Position numbers and translations under genes: made by a program
The notes under the pieces: generated by a model
The model's database searches: none
Told to the model about the DNA's origin: nothing
What the model saw: the letters and a program-made list of their open reading frames with translations, nothing else
Shown here: positions 52,912 to 63,688 of the stretch, in pieces
Position numbering within the stretch: position 1 is the first letter of the stretch
Layout: each line of letters starts with the position of its first letter
Origin: JALHNI01 sp965229305
Lineage (GTDB): Bacteria; Acidobacteriota; Terriglobia; Bryobacterales; Bryobacteraceae
Direction: 5' to 3'
Assembly: GCA_965229305.1 (NCBI GenBank)
Contig: CBDDIZ010000042.1
Span: 62,001-126,000, forward strand
Length of the DNA: 64,000 nucleotides

Positions 52912-53553
52912 ATGTCCCGCAAAAAGAAAATCTCCCCGCGCCGCCTCGAAGCCAACCGCCAGAACGCCCTCAAGTCCACCGGACCCCGCACCCCTGACGG
53001 CAAAGCCCGGTCCGCCCAAAACGCCATCACCCACCACCTCTCGAACCCGCTGAGCGCCGCTCACTTCCTCCACTCCGAAGACGAAGCCCGCTTCATCCGC
53101 CTCTTCGCCGAATACGTCGCCACCTACCGCCCCCAGCATCGCGACGAATACGACCTCCTCACCGAAGCCGTTTACGCCAAGTGGCGTCAACAGCGCCTCT
53201 GGCTCGCCGAAACCGCCCAAATCGAAATCGCCATGGCCCGTCACGAGGGCGAACTTCACAAAGCCCTCCCCCTCGCCGACTCCGCCGCCCACCTCGCCCA
53301 CGGCATCGCCCACTCCGCCGACCTGCTCCGCCTCTATCAACGCTACGATGCCCAACTCCATCGGCAATACCGCCGCTGCCTCGAAGAACTCAGAAACCTC
53401 CAAGCCCAACGCGAATCCGCTCCCGCCAGCCCCACCGTCCCTCAGCCCATCCCGCCCCAGCCCGAAAACACGCTTCCCCCAAACGAACCCAACTCCACTC
53501 CCAACCCCAAACAACCAAATGACTTAGCCCCCACGCCCATCCCCCTCCGCTGA
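52912..53553 (+). CDS. Conserved hypothetical protein of the STGPRTPxGKA type
   Basis: The 213-residue protein begins at ATG 52912 with GGAG seven bases before it. The N-terminus ISPRRLEANRQNALKSTGPR, then TPDGKARSAQNAITHHLSN, is a motif seen in many uncharacterised proteins of acidobacteria and planctomycetes. A helical middle follows (DEYDLLTEAVYAKWRQQRLW, LRLYQRYDAQLHRQYRRC), and the end is a Pro/Asn-rich low-complexity tail. The conserved start may bind nucleic acid. Function unknown. Confidence 0.78.
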   Translation: MSRKKKISPRRLEANRQNALKSTGPRTPDGKARSAQNAITHHLSNPLSAAHFLHSEDEARFIRLFAEYVATYRPQHRDEYDLLTEAVYAKWRQQRLWLAETAQIEIAMARHEGELHKALPLADSAAHLAHGIAHSADLLRLYQRYDAQLHRQYRRCLEELRNLQAQRESAPASPTVPQPIPPQPENTLPPNEPNSTPNPKQPNDLAPTPIPLR

Positions 53554-53633
53554 CCCCGCCCCCGCTCTCTGAACCCCCAGCCCGCTCGCCACCCGAAAGC
53601 CCACCGCCAAAGCCAACACCCGAGGTGTGTCCG

Positions 53634-55509
53634 TTAATCCCCCACCACCCGGCTCGCCAACTCCACCAACCGCCGCTCGCCCCGAATCCGGTCAAACCGC
53701 GGATCCACCAGAAAGTACGGAAACCCGCCCTCCCGCGCCTCATACCCCTTCCATAACTCCTCCACCGCCGCCGTAAACTCGCCCTTCGCCACCTCAAAGA
53801 ACGCCCGCGACGTGTGCCCCAACCCGCCCCACGCCTTCCACGTCTCCTCGCCCCGCCGCCACAGCTCCGCCGCTTCCGCCTCGCGATGCGTCTGCACCAG
53901 TAACAGCGCCAACGCCACCGTCGACCGTGAATCCTTCGGGTCCAGCGCCAAGGCCTTTCGCAACTCTGCCTCCGCTTCCTTCACTCGCCCCTGCGCCTGC
54001 AGCGCGATCCCCAACGCCCAATGCGCCTTCGTCCGTGTCGCCGTCGCTCCGGACGATTGCTCCAACGCCGCGCGCGCCGCCGACTCCGCCTTCGGATACT
54101 GCCGCCAGTTGAAGTAGACATTCGAGAGCCCAATGCTGATGCCCGCCTCATCCGGCGCGCCGATCTGCGCCCGCGACATCTCGTCGATCGCCTCGCCGAA
54201 CCGCCCCAGCAACGCCAGCGCCGACCCATACAACTGGTGCGCGTTCCCGTTTCGCGGATTCAGCTCCACCGCCCGCCGCAAGTGCTCGGCCGCCGGCTTC
54301 AACTTGAGCGCATACAGAAAGTCGATCGCCCCCAGCGTCGCGTGCGCTTCCTCCTGCGCTTCTTCCAGCGCCAACGCCCGTTCCGCCGCCTCCCGCGCCC
54401 GGCTCAAATGCTCGAGCCAACCCGGCTGCCGGAACTCGCCCCACTGCAACTCGCCCGTCGCCACTGCGCTCCAAGCCTCGGCAAACTGCGGGTCCAGCTT
54501 CACGCACTCCCGCAGCTTGGCCACCCGGCTCTCGATCCGCGCCATCGCCTCCGCCCGCGGCAGATTCGCCCCGTTTTGCTGACCCCGCAGCGCCGCCAGA
54601 TAAAGTTGCACCGCCTCCGGCGAACGCCTGGCCTGCCGGCCGTCTTTCCCCAACATCCGCCGCACTCCCGCCCGCGGCCGCCTCAATTGTCTGCCGCTGC
54701 AGACCGGCGTCCTCGCCCCCTTTCTGCTCGAACGTCTCCGCCCACAGTTGGAAGCCGTCCGCCGAAATCAGGTTCACCGTCAGCCGCATTGCTCCCGGCT
54801 CGCGTCTCACGCTTCCCCCCAGGAAAGCTCCCACCTTCAACCGCGCCCCCAACTCCGCCCAATCCTCCGGCTGACCCTGCCCGCGCACCTGCGCCTCGCT
54901 CCCGGACCACCGCACCCCGCGCACGTCCGCCAAGGCCGCCATCAACTCGCCCCGAATCTCCCGCGCCTTGCTCTCCATCTCCGTGCCCGCATTCAGCAAC
55001 GTAAAGTGCAACACCGCCACGGACTCGATCCCCGAACGGCCCGGAGCCACCACCGGCTCCCCCTTCAGGCGCGACCACCACCAACCCCCGGCCGCCACGG
55101 CCACCAAGCCCAAAGCCACCGCTCCCCACCAACCGAACCCCTTCCCGGCTGGCCGCTCCACCACCGGCGCCGCCCCCGCCCTCCGTTCGAACTGCGGGAC
55201 GTAGCTCCCCTTCGCCACCTCGATCCGGACCGGATCGTCCTTCCCCGGCCCGTCGTAATACTGCCCCAGCCGCGTCCTCAGCCGGACCGCCTCCGCCCGT
55301 ACCGTCGAGTCCGTCCGCGGGTCGTAATCCTCCCGCCGCCCGTACACCCGCACCCCGATGGCGTACTCCTTCAGCACCTCCGGTTCCGGCTGCAAAGCGT
55401 TCTCCACCACCAGACGCAGGAACCCGCGGAGCTTGTCCGCCTTGGCGAACCCCTCGCTTTTCGCAATCCGGTCGAGCTGCGCCAGGATTTCCGCCGGCTC
55501 AATGTTCAT
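53634..55509 (-). pseudogene. Winged-helix/TPR transmembrane regulator with a frameshift
   Basis: The N-terminal frame gives the acidobacterial winged-helix block VLKEYAIGVRVYGRREDYDP then RTDSTVRAEAVRLRTRLGQY, followed by YVPQF, a transmembrane helix (GWWGAVALGLVAVAAGGWWW) and a FlgO-like domain (VAVLHFTLLNAGTEM, AFLGGSVRREPGAM, QLWAETFEQ). Near 54668, in a GCGGCCGCGGGCGGG stretch, the frame changes. The following frame continues with AGVRRMLGKDGRQARRSPEA, several TPRs (VAKLRECVKLDPQFAEAWSA, HLRRAVELNPRNGNAHQLYG) and the end RRLVELASRVVGD. Joined, it is about 620 residues and typical of the family. No other damage is present, so one base may be wrong in the sequence. Confidence 0.85.
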
Positions 55510-55676
55510 AACGACTTACCACTGCTCACAACGGCTAACAGCACCCTCCTAACTCCAGTTTTCGCCTTCAACCGCCGCACACTGGCTCATGTATTCGTAA
55601 ACGATCGAGAAGACGGCGCCTCGCCTCGGAGGATGTTTGGGGGAGCGCCGTCCGGAATCGTAACACAGGGAGATTC

Positions 55677-56276
55677 ATGCGCAAGTTTTTGTTGTTGCTC
55701 TGGTCAGTGCCCGCCTTGGCCTCGACCATCGTCTATTCGAACTTCGGCCCGTCAGCGCCGGCCTATTCGTCACTCGGGGAGGACCTCGCGTCTCAGCGAA
55801 ACTTCACCTCCGGCTTTCAGGTCACCGCCACCGGCATCCTGAACGAGATCATCCTGCCCCTCTTCTGGCGGCAGGCGAGCCCGCCCACGGGGCCTCTTGA
55901 GGTCAGCCTCATCCAGGGCACCTTCGGCGGCTTCGTCACCCTCGAAACCTGGACCGCCCCGTCGTCGGCGATGAACGCCTTCGCCCTCACTGAGGTCCAC
56001 CTCGCGAGCGTCCTCCACCCCACCCTCGCCACCGGCACCGACTACTTCCTGCGCCTCGCCGTCCCCGACCAGGAAACCGGCGTCTACGTCTGGGCTCGCA
56101 ACAATCAGCTCGACAAGCAGGGCATCTCCAGTGTCAACCAGGTCACGTTCCCGGGCCTTACTTCCGGCGCCTTCCAGGTCACCGCCGACACCGCCGCCCC
56201 GGAACCCGCCACCTGGCTCACCCTCACTTCCGCCGCCGCCGTCGCCCTCTTCGTCCGCCGTCGCCGCCTGGGTTAA
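55677..56276 (+). CDS. PEP-CTERM secreted protein
   Basis: This 199-residue protein has a signal peptide (residues 1-16), a beta-rich mature part with a repeat-free, Thr/Ser-rich sequence, and the sorting signal AAPEPATWLTLTSAAAVALF followed by VRRRRLG. The PEP motif, the hydrophobic helix and the Arg tail identify an exosortase substrate. The middle (SQRNFTSGFQVTATGILNEI) resembles choice-of-anchor domains of other PEP-CTERM proteins. A surface or matrix role is likely. It is divergent from the TPR regulator. Confidence 0.85.
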   Translation: MRKFLLLLWSVPALASTIVYSNFGPSAPAYSSLGEDLASQRNFTSGFQVTATGILNEIILPLFWRQASPPTGPLEVSLIQGTFGGFVTLETWTAPSSAMNAFALTEVHLASVLHPTLATGTDYFLRLAVPDQETGVYVWARNNQLDKQGISSVNQVTFPGLTSGAFQVTADTAAPEPATWLTLTSAAAVALFVRRRRLG

Positions 56277-56330
56277 CGGTCCCCACGCCGCTCGCGGACG
56301 CTCGGGCGGGCCTCCTGGCTCGCCCCCCTT

Positions 56331-56378
56331 TTCCATTGCGATCAGGACTTCGTGAAGCGCCTCTTCCTTCTCCTCGCC
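56331..56378 (+). pseudogene. 5' remnant of an M55 aminopeptidase gene
   Basis: 31 bases (56348-56378) are identical to 63685-63715, the start of the M55 gene, including its GTG and the first codons of the signal peptide (KRLFLLLA). Similarity also extends upstream for about 15 bases. After 56378 it is lost. It is a truncated duplicate. Confidence 0.75.
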
Positions 56379-56444
56379 AACATCCGCCCCGGCATATGTG
56401 CCCGCGCCCTGGCCGTGGGATAATCATGGCCGAATCTCCAACAT

Positions 56445-58596
56445 ATGACTCCATGCTCACCCCACGACATCCGTGAGCAACTGGAACGCATCTTGGCCGG
56501 GTCTGCCTTTCGCCGTTCGCCGAAGCTGAGCCAATTTCTCCGGTATGTCTCTGACCATCACCTCGCCGGCCGTGATGTCGCCGAACTGAAGGAGTACGCC
56601 ATCGGTGTGGAGGTCTTCCAGCGTGGTAAGGACTTCGACCCCCGCACCGACAACATCGTCCGCTCCCAAGCCCACCGCCTCCGCGCCCTTCTCTCCACTT
56701 ACTATGCCGGCGAAGGCGCCCGCGATGCCATCGTCGTCGACCTTCCCCGCGGCCTCCTACCTACCCCACTTCTCTCTCCGCGCGGAAGCCGAACCACCCG
56801 CCGTTCCCGCTGCCCTCCGCTGGCGTCTCCCGTTGGCCTTCGCTGCCGTCGCTCTCCTCAGCCTCCTTGCCGGCCTGGTCATCTCTCGCCGCCCTGTACC
56901 CCCGGTCCTGCCCGCTGAGTTTTCGATCGATCTCCCCGGCAACCTCCGGCTCGATCTCGACGCCGGTATTGGCGTCGTCGCGCCCGATTCGCGCTCGCTC
57001 GTCGTCCCCGCCACCGACACCGACGGTCTGCGCCGCCTCTGGTGGCGTTCCTTCGCCTCGGCCACTCTTCGCCCCTTGGCCGGTACCGAAGATGCCGCCT
57101 TCCCCTTCTGGTCCCCCGACGGCAAACACGTCGCTTTCTTCGCCGATCACCGGCTCAAAAAGATCACCCTGCCCGATGGCCCCGTTCAAGTCATCTGCGA
57201 AGCCGCCCTCGCCCGGGGCGGTTCCTGGAGCCCCAACGGCACCATCGTTTTTGCCTCCTCCTCGTCTGGACCTTTACAGGCCGTCGCTGCCGATCGCGGT
57301 CAGCTACGGCTCGCCTCCACCTTGGCGGAAGCGCGGCAGGAAACCGTTCACCGCTGGCCGGTCTTTCTGCCCGATGGCGAGCAGTTCCTCTATTACAACG
57401 GCAGCCTGAAAAAGGGCATCTCTGGCGTCTGGGTCGGTAGCCTGGCCGGCGCCCCTCCGCGCCAACTCCTCTCGCTTGAGGAGTTTACCGCTCCACTCGT
57501 CGTACCGTCCGCCGCTGGCGGGCCCGGCTGGCTGCTTTACACCGAACGAGGTGCGCTCACCGTCCGCCCCTTCCATCTCGACAAAGCCGAATTTGCGGGC
57601 GACCCGCAAATCCTCGCCTCCGAACTGCCCTTCCCCTCTTCCACTGGCGGTGCCTTCCATGCCTCCGGCCCCGCCGCCCTCGTCTTCGTCCGTGGCGCCG
57701 CCACCCTCACCCGCCCCACCACCGTTTCCCCCGCCGGAGATGTACTCGCCACCCTCCCACCCGACGACTTCGGCGAACTTCGCCTCTCCCCCGATGGCCG
57801 TATCCTCGCCTTCGAACGCCGCGACCCCTCTCTCGGCACCAGCGACCTCTGGACGCTCGACCTTGCTCGCCTCACCCGCGTCCGCGTCTCCTCGGACCCC
57901 ACCAACGACCTCAACCCCACCTGGTCCGCCGACAGCGCCGGCCTCATCTTCTCCACCCGCCAGGGCACCCGTATGGGCCTCCGCATCCTCAACTTTCAGG
58001 ACGCCAAGCTCGGCCCCTTCGTCGACGGCCCTCACCAGGCCGACTTCCCCCAGGATTGGTCACGCGATCGCCGTTTCCTCCTCACCGCCGAAAGCAGCCC
58101 ACAAACCATGTTCGACGTCTGGCTCCTTCAGCTCTCCCTGGACAGCCCCACGCGCGTCGTCCGCCGCATCCCCGTCGCCGTCGAGGACGGCAATCAGCGC
58201 CAGGCTCGTCTCTCGCCGGATCAACGCCTCGTCGTCTACAACTCGGACCACTCAGGCCGCGAAGAGGTCTACCTCAAGTTCGTCGATGGCTCCTCCACCC
58301 GCCGCTGGCAGGTCTCGAGCGACGGCGGCGCCTTCCCTCTCTGGAGCGCCGACGGGCGTCAGCTTTACTACCTCGCCCCCCGAGGCATCCTCAACGCCGT
58401 TTCCATCGGCCTAGCCGCGGGCGAGGTCTCCATCGGCCGACCTCAACCCCTCTTCGCTGCCAAAGCCTACTCCTATTCCGCCATGCGCTACCCCTACGCT
58501 GTGTTCCCGGACGGCCGTTTTCTGCTGAACCGCCCGGTAGATGCGTCCCACCACTCCATGACCGTCCGCCTCCACTGGCTCCCGCCAACTCACTGA
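56445..58596 (+). pseudogene. Winged-helix/TolB-like transmembrane regulator with a frameshift
   Basis: From ATG 56445 the first frame encodes the winged helix (LSQFLRYVSDHHLAGRDVAE, LKEYAIGVEVFQRGKDFDPR, TDNIVRSQAHRLRALLSTYY). At 56751-56757 (GGCCTCC) one extra C breaks the family motif LPRGSYLPHF; the next frame continues YLPHFSLRAEAEP and stays open to 58596. It contains a transmembrane helix (LAFAAVALLSLLAGLVI) and a TolB/WD40-like propeller (FPFWSPDGKHVAFFADHRLK, LNPTWSADSAGLIFSTRQG, FPLWSADGRQLYYLAPRGIL). Joined, it has about 716 residues. The regulator would bind DNA inside and sense outside through the propeller. Confidence 0.86.
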
Positions 58597-58672
58597 AAAT
58601 AAATCGCTCCTAACCGTCAAATGACGGTCAAGCCACTCTTCCGGCCGCTCGCCGGGTGCTACCGTCGACCTC

Positions 58673-61600
58673 ATGCCCCGTTGCTTCCTCCCTGGTTTTC
58701 TTCTCCTCGCTTGGGCAGCGCCCAACTTCGCCCAACTCTCCACCGCCACCGTCAACGGCACCGTCCGCGATTCGAGCGGCGCCGCCGTCCCGGCCGCCGC
58801 CATCGTCCTCACCAACACGGAAACTGGCGTCGTGCGGAACTCCTTATGCAACGACGCCGGCCTTTACGTTTTCCCCAGCGTCCCTCCCGGCTCCTACATT
58901 CTCGAAGCCTCGAGCGCCGGCTTCTCCCCCCAGCGCCTTAAACCCTTCACCCTCCAGGTCAATCAAGCCGCTACCCTCGACCTCACCCTCACTGCCGGCG
59001 ACGTCAACCAAACCGTCACCGTTGCCGCTTCCGCCGTCGAAATCCAAAGCTCCACTGCCGAACTCGGCACCGTCGTCACCCAAAAGCCCGTCGTCGATCT
59101 CCCACTCAACGGCCGCAACTTCTCCCAGTTGCTGGCGCTTACCCCCGGTGTCTCGCCCATTAGCGTGGCCCAGAATGCTACCGGTCCCCTCCGCTCCGTT
59201 GGCACCGTCGTCATGCCCTCCATCAACGGTCAGACCGGACGCAGCAATCTCTTCCTGCTCGATGGCGTCATCAACTATGGCGCCAATCAGAACTACTACA
59301 TCGTCACCCCCATCGTCGAGGCCATTCAGGAATTCAAAGTCCAGGCCCACAATGACCTCGCCGAGTTCGGCGGCGTTCAGGGCGGTGTCGTCAACGTTGC
59401 CACCAAGTCCGGCACCAACGCCCTCCACGGCAGTGGCTGGTGGTTCCTCCGCAACGACGCCTTTGACGCCCGCAACTTCTTTCAGCCCGCCGTCACCCCC
59501 TTCCGGTGGAATCAGTTTGGCGCTTCCGCCGGTGGCCCCCTCACTCTCCCCAAGCTCTACCAGGGCAAGAACCGCACGTTCTTCTTCCTCGCCTATCAGG
59601 GCTATCGCTTGCGCCGCCCCAATCAGACTTACTACCGCGTCCCCACCCCCGCCAATCTCAATGGCGACCTCAGCGATTGGAACCGCGCCATCTACAATCC
59701 CTTCTCCACTCGCCTCGATCCCTCCCGTCCGGGCCAGTTCCTCCGCGATCCCTTCCCTGCCAATCGCCTCCCCGCCAATCTGCTCGACCCCGGCATGCTC
59801 CTCTACGCCCGCTCCACCCTCCCCACCCCCGTCGCCACCGGCGTCGCCGACCGCAACGCCGTCGATAACTCACCCTTCCGCCAGAATCAGGAGGAGTACC
59901 ACGCCCGCGTGGACCACACCTTCGGCGTCCGCGACAACGTCTGGTTCCGTTGGAGTGGCCGCGTCTCGGACGTCACCACCTCCGGCGGCCGGCCCTCCCT
60001 GCCTACCTACAACACCACCGACAGCCGCAACATCGGCGCCTCCTGGCTCCATACCTTTGACTCTTCCACCGTCCTGCAACTCCAGTTCGGGCACAACCGC
60101 CAGTTCGACGACCTCGCTACGCGCTTCAGCGGCTTGCCTGCCAACTTCGTCCGCGATGTCCGCTTCGCCGATGCCTTCGCCCGCAATTTCGAGCTCAGAG
60201 CGAACTCATCCCGGCCATGAACGTCGCCGACTTCTTCAGTGGTGGCGAAAATCTCAATCCGCTCGAAGCCTGGAACTACCAATACCGGGCCGACCTCTCG
60301 AAGACCATCGGCCGCCACAGCCTCAAGTTGGGTGTCGACTGGATCCGCTCCCTCGTCATGATCGTCCCGAACACCGCCAGCGCCAACTTCATCGTGGCCC
60401 AAAGCGCCGATCCTCAGGCTCCCGGTTCCACCGGCAGCGCGCTTGCTTCCTTCCTGCTCAACCTTCCGGACAACGCCCAACGCCGTAACGCCATCATCAG
60501 CCGCGCCCCGCGCAACCTCCTCGGCTTCTACTTCCAGGACCAGTGGCGCGCCACCTCCAAACTCACCGTCAACCTCGGCCTCCGCTACGACCGCAGCTTC
60601 TGGCCGCAATATGGCCGTGAAGAAGACCGCAATCAGGAGGTCGGCACCATGGACTTCAACCGCGGCGTCTACATTCTCCAGCGCGCCGTCCCCTCCTGTG
60701 CCGAACGCGGCCGCGCGCCCTGCATCCCCACCCCCAACGGCGCCCTGCCGGCTAACGTGATCGTCTCTCCTGACGGACGCCTCCGGCAGGACTCCAAGCT
60801 CAACCTCCAGCCGCGGGTGGGCCTCGCCTACCGCCTGCGTCAAGCCACTTCCCTTCGCGCCTCCTTCGGCGTCTCCTTCGATAACTGGGCCGGCATCGAA
60901 CAGATCTCCACCAACGTCCAAGGTTCCTGGCCCAGTCTCGCCCAGCAAATCGTCAGCAACCTGAATCGCCCCTCCACCACGCAACTGCTCCCGAACGTTC
61001 GTGCCACTGACCCGTTCGCCGGCGACACCAACGGCCTCACGCCCGAAGCCACCCCCTTCACCCGCAATCAGTTCTTCGCCGACCCCCTCATGAAGAATCC
61101 CTACGCTCTCCAATGGACCTTCGGGCTCCAGCATCAAATCGTCGATGGCACCGTCCTCTCGGCTCACTACGTGGGCTCCGGGAGCCGTCGCCTCGCCGTT
61201 GGCGGCCTCTACAACGTCGCCCAAACCCCCGGCCCCGGCAACGCCCGCGACCGTTCCCTGTTCCCCTACATCGTTCCCATGAACTACGACCGCAGTTGGG
61301 GTAACGGTGCCTATCACGGCCTCCAACTCTCGCTCAATCGCCGCTTCCAGCAGGGCCTCACCTTCCTCGCTTCCTACACCTGGAGCAAGTCCATTGACTC
61401 GGGCTGCTCCGGTTGGTTCGGTGTCGAAGGCTGCTCCGTCCAGAATCCCTACCAGCTCGCCGCTGATCGCAGCGTCTCCGCCACGGACCTCACGCACTTC
61501 CTCACCACCGCCTGGGTCTATCAATTGCCCTTTGGCCAAGGTGCTCTCCGCACGCCTCATCGGGCCCTCAATCTCCTGCTCGCCGATTGGCAGGTCAACG

Positions 61601-62022
61601 GCATCGTCACCCTTCGTTCCGGCCAGCCATACTCGGCCCGCGTTAGTGGCGACATCGCCAACACCGCCAACTCCGAGTACATGCGCCTCAACCTCGTCGG
61701 CAACCCCGTCCGTTCCGCGCCCACCGTCGAACGCTGGTTCGACACCACCGCCTTGGCCATCCCGTCGGCCTTTACCTTCGGCAACTCTGGGCGCAACATC
61801 CTTCGCTCCGATGGCGCCTTTAACCTCGACGCCTCACTCTTCCGCCAGTTCCATCCGCGCGAATGGCTCATGGCCGAACTCCGCGCCGAAGCCTTCAATG
61901 CCACCAACCATCCCGTCTTCGGTATCCCTACCTTCAACGCCAGCAGCCCGAACTTTGGCCGCGTCCTGAATACGGCCAACTCCTCGCGCCAACTGCAGTT
62001 GGGATTGCGCCTGGTTTTCTAA
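58673..62022 (+). pseudogene. Oar-like TonB-dependent receptor with a frameshift
   Basis: The first frame (58673-60220) has the signal peptide (CFLPGFLLLAWAAPNFAQ), the carboxypeptidase-regulatory-like domain (VRDSSGAAVPAAAIVLTNTE), the plug (VVDLPLNGRNFSQLLALTPG) and half the barrel. Around 60199-60204 one base is missing or two are gained. The second frame starts with an ATG at 60217 that overlaps the stop and continues the barrel (FFSGGENLNPLEAWNYQYRA) to LGLRLVF at 62022. Joined, it is about 1,115 residues, the usual length. The two parts could be two proteins only by chance. It overlaps no other gene and is followed at once by the glycosidase-like gene. Confidence 0.88.
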
Positions 62023-62023
62023 G

Positions 62024-63658
62024 ATGATTTCTCGCCGCATCCTTCTGGCGGGCGCCCCCCTGGTGGCCAGCCGTACTGTTCACGGTGAAAGCCTCCGGGT
62101 TGATCTTCCGCGGCCGCACCTCGAGGCTCTCGCCACACCCCAACGCATCTTCTTTCAGTGCGACACCTCGGCCTTCGATCCGCCCCAACTCTACGGCACC
62201 GATATCGACCGCTGGCTTGCGTATCGCTTCGGCTATGCCGATGAGCCCGGTAGCCAGATCGACACCTTCTGTCTTGACGTCTCGAACGAAGGCCTCTCGC
62301 CCTACCCCAGCCGCATCCTGCCGCAGTGGAATCATCCCGGACTCCGTCAATGGTGGGATCAGGGCATCGACTACATCGAGCGCCTCATCGCCGCCTGTCA
62401 CCAACGCCGGCTGCGCTGCTTCTGGAACCATCGCGTCAGTGAAGTGGAGCGCGGCCTGGGAGGCTTCCGCATCGGTGGCGGCACCGAAATGGAGATACTC
62501 AACCCCGTCAAGCGCGCCCACCCGGACTGGGTGATCCGCTCCTGGTGGTGGCAGGGAAACTGGAATCTCGCCGCCCCAGGTTTACGCGACTACAAGCTGT
62601 CCCTCCTCGATGAACTCCTCGGCCGCTACGACTTCGACGGACTCCAATTGGACTTCGCTCGCCACATCCCCGTGCTTCCTCCTGGCCGCCAATGGACCCA
62701 GCGCGACGATGTCACCCAGTTCGTCACCATGGTCCGCCGTCTCCTGCTCCGCCGCTCAGCTCAACGCGGCCATCCCATTCTGCTCGCCGTCCGCATCCCC
62801 GAAAACCTCCGCGGGTGCCGCATCGATGGCTTCGATGTCGAACAATGGGTCGACCGCCGCCTCGTCGACATCCTCACCCTGGGCTCTCGCACTGTCAACG
62901 TCGACCTCGCCGCCTTCCGCGACCTCACCCGCAAATCGCCGGTCCGTCTCCAGCCCACCCTCGACGACTGGCATGCCACCGACGGCTATCGCAATCCGCC
63001 CATCGAGTTCTTTCGCGGCGTCTTCGGCAACTGGCTGCGTCAGGGTGCCCACAGCGTCGGCACCTTCAATTGGTCCAGTGCTTCACCAGCGGCGGCTCTC
63101 GCCGTCGGTGCCCTCGCCGGACCGACCTCCCAGGGCCAGGCCAACCTGGAAGTTGGCGCCCTCTCCACGCTCGAGAGCCGTGCCCATTTCTATGTCATCG
63201 AACGCCGCGGCGGTTACCCCTACGCCGAGGGCTACTTCAATCGCAACGACGACGCGCTCCTGCCTTGCTTACTCGCCAATCACGGAGCGCCGGAAGAACT
63301 GACACTCGCCGTCTGGGAGGACATCTCCCGCCCCGCCCGCCTCCATCTGGTCTTCTTTGCCTTGCGTCCTGATGACACCATCGCCGTCGAGTGGAACGGT
63401 ACGCCGCTCACTCCCACTCTTCGCGATCCCGCCCACACCGACGCACAAATCTTCTCCCCCGGCCCGCAACCGGTCTCCGGCGGTCAGCACCACCATCGCG
63501 CCGTCACCTCCCAATCCCTCACCCGCCTGGAGTTCGTCCTTGCGCCCGGGCAGGTCAAAAAAGGTGCCAACCGGCTCATCTTGCGCGTCGCCACCCGCGG
63601 CGTCTTCCGCCCCGCCGAGTTCATCAAAGTCGAAAAAGCGGAGCTGCACCTTGCCTGA
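62024..63658 (+). CDS. Secreted glycoside-hydrolase-like (GHL10-type) protein
   Basis: The 544-residue protein begins with a leader (MISRRILLAGAPLVASRTVH), Tat- or Sec-like. The body is a TIM-barrel similar to GHL10/family-10-like glycosidases: FCLDVSNEGLSPYPSRILPQ, RRLRCFWNHRVSEVERGLGG, then LLGRYDFDGLQLDFARHIPV and ILTLGSRTVNVDLAAFRDLT. The Asp/Glu residues at strand ends would be the acid/base pair. A C-terminal beta-sandwich follows (about 400-544). It starts one base after the TonB receptor stop, which suggests a uptake-and-degradation pair for a glycan. Confidence 0.72.
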   Translation: MISRRILLAGAPLVASRTVHGESLRVDLPRPHLEALATPQRIFFQCDTSAFDPPQLYGTDIDRWLAYRFGYADEPGSQIDTFCLDVSNEGLSPYPSRILPQWNHPGLRQWWDQGIDYIERLIAACHQRRLRCFWNHRVSEVERGLGGFRIGGGTEMEILNPVKRAHPDWVIRSWWWQGNWNLAAPGLRDYKLSLLDELLGRYDFDGLQLDFARHIPVLPPGRQWTQRDDVTQFVTMVRRLLLRRSAQRGHPILLAVRIPENLRGCRIDGFDVEQWVDRRLVDILTLGSRTVNVDLAAFRDLTRKSPVRLQPTLDDWHATDGYRNPPIEFFRGVFGNWLRQGAHSVGTFNWSSASPAAALAVGALAGPTSQGQANLEVGALSTLESRAHFYVIERRGGYPYAEGYFNRNDDALLPCLLANHGAPEELTLAVWEDISRPARLHLVFFALRPDDTIAVEWNGTPLTPTLRDPAHTDAQIFSPGPQPVSGGQHHHRAVTSQSLTRLEFVLAPGQVKKGANRLILRVATRGVFRPAEFIKVEKAELHLA

Positions 63659-63688
63659 GCTCCTCGCCTCCCATGCGATCATGCCTTC

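Noticed and set aside
60007..61560. 517-codon minus-strand frame opposite the TonB receptor
   Set aside because: Same shadow effect; the sense strand encodes barrel strands throughout.
60217..62022. Second half of the TonB receptor as an independent gene
   Set aside because: It starts in mid-barrel without signal peptide or plug and continues the first half exactly, so a frameshift is the better explanation.
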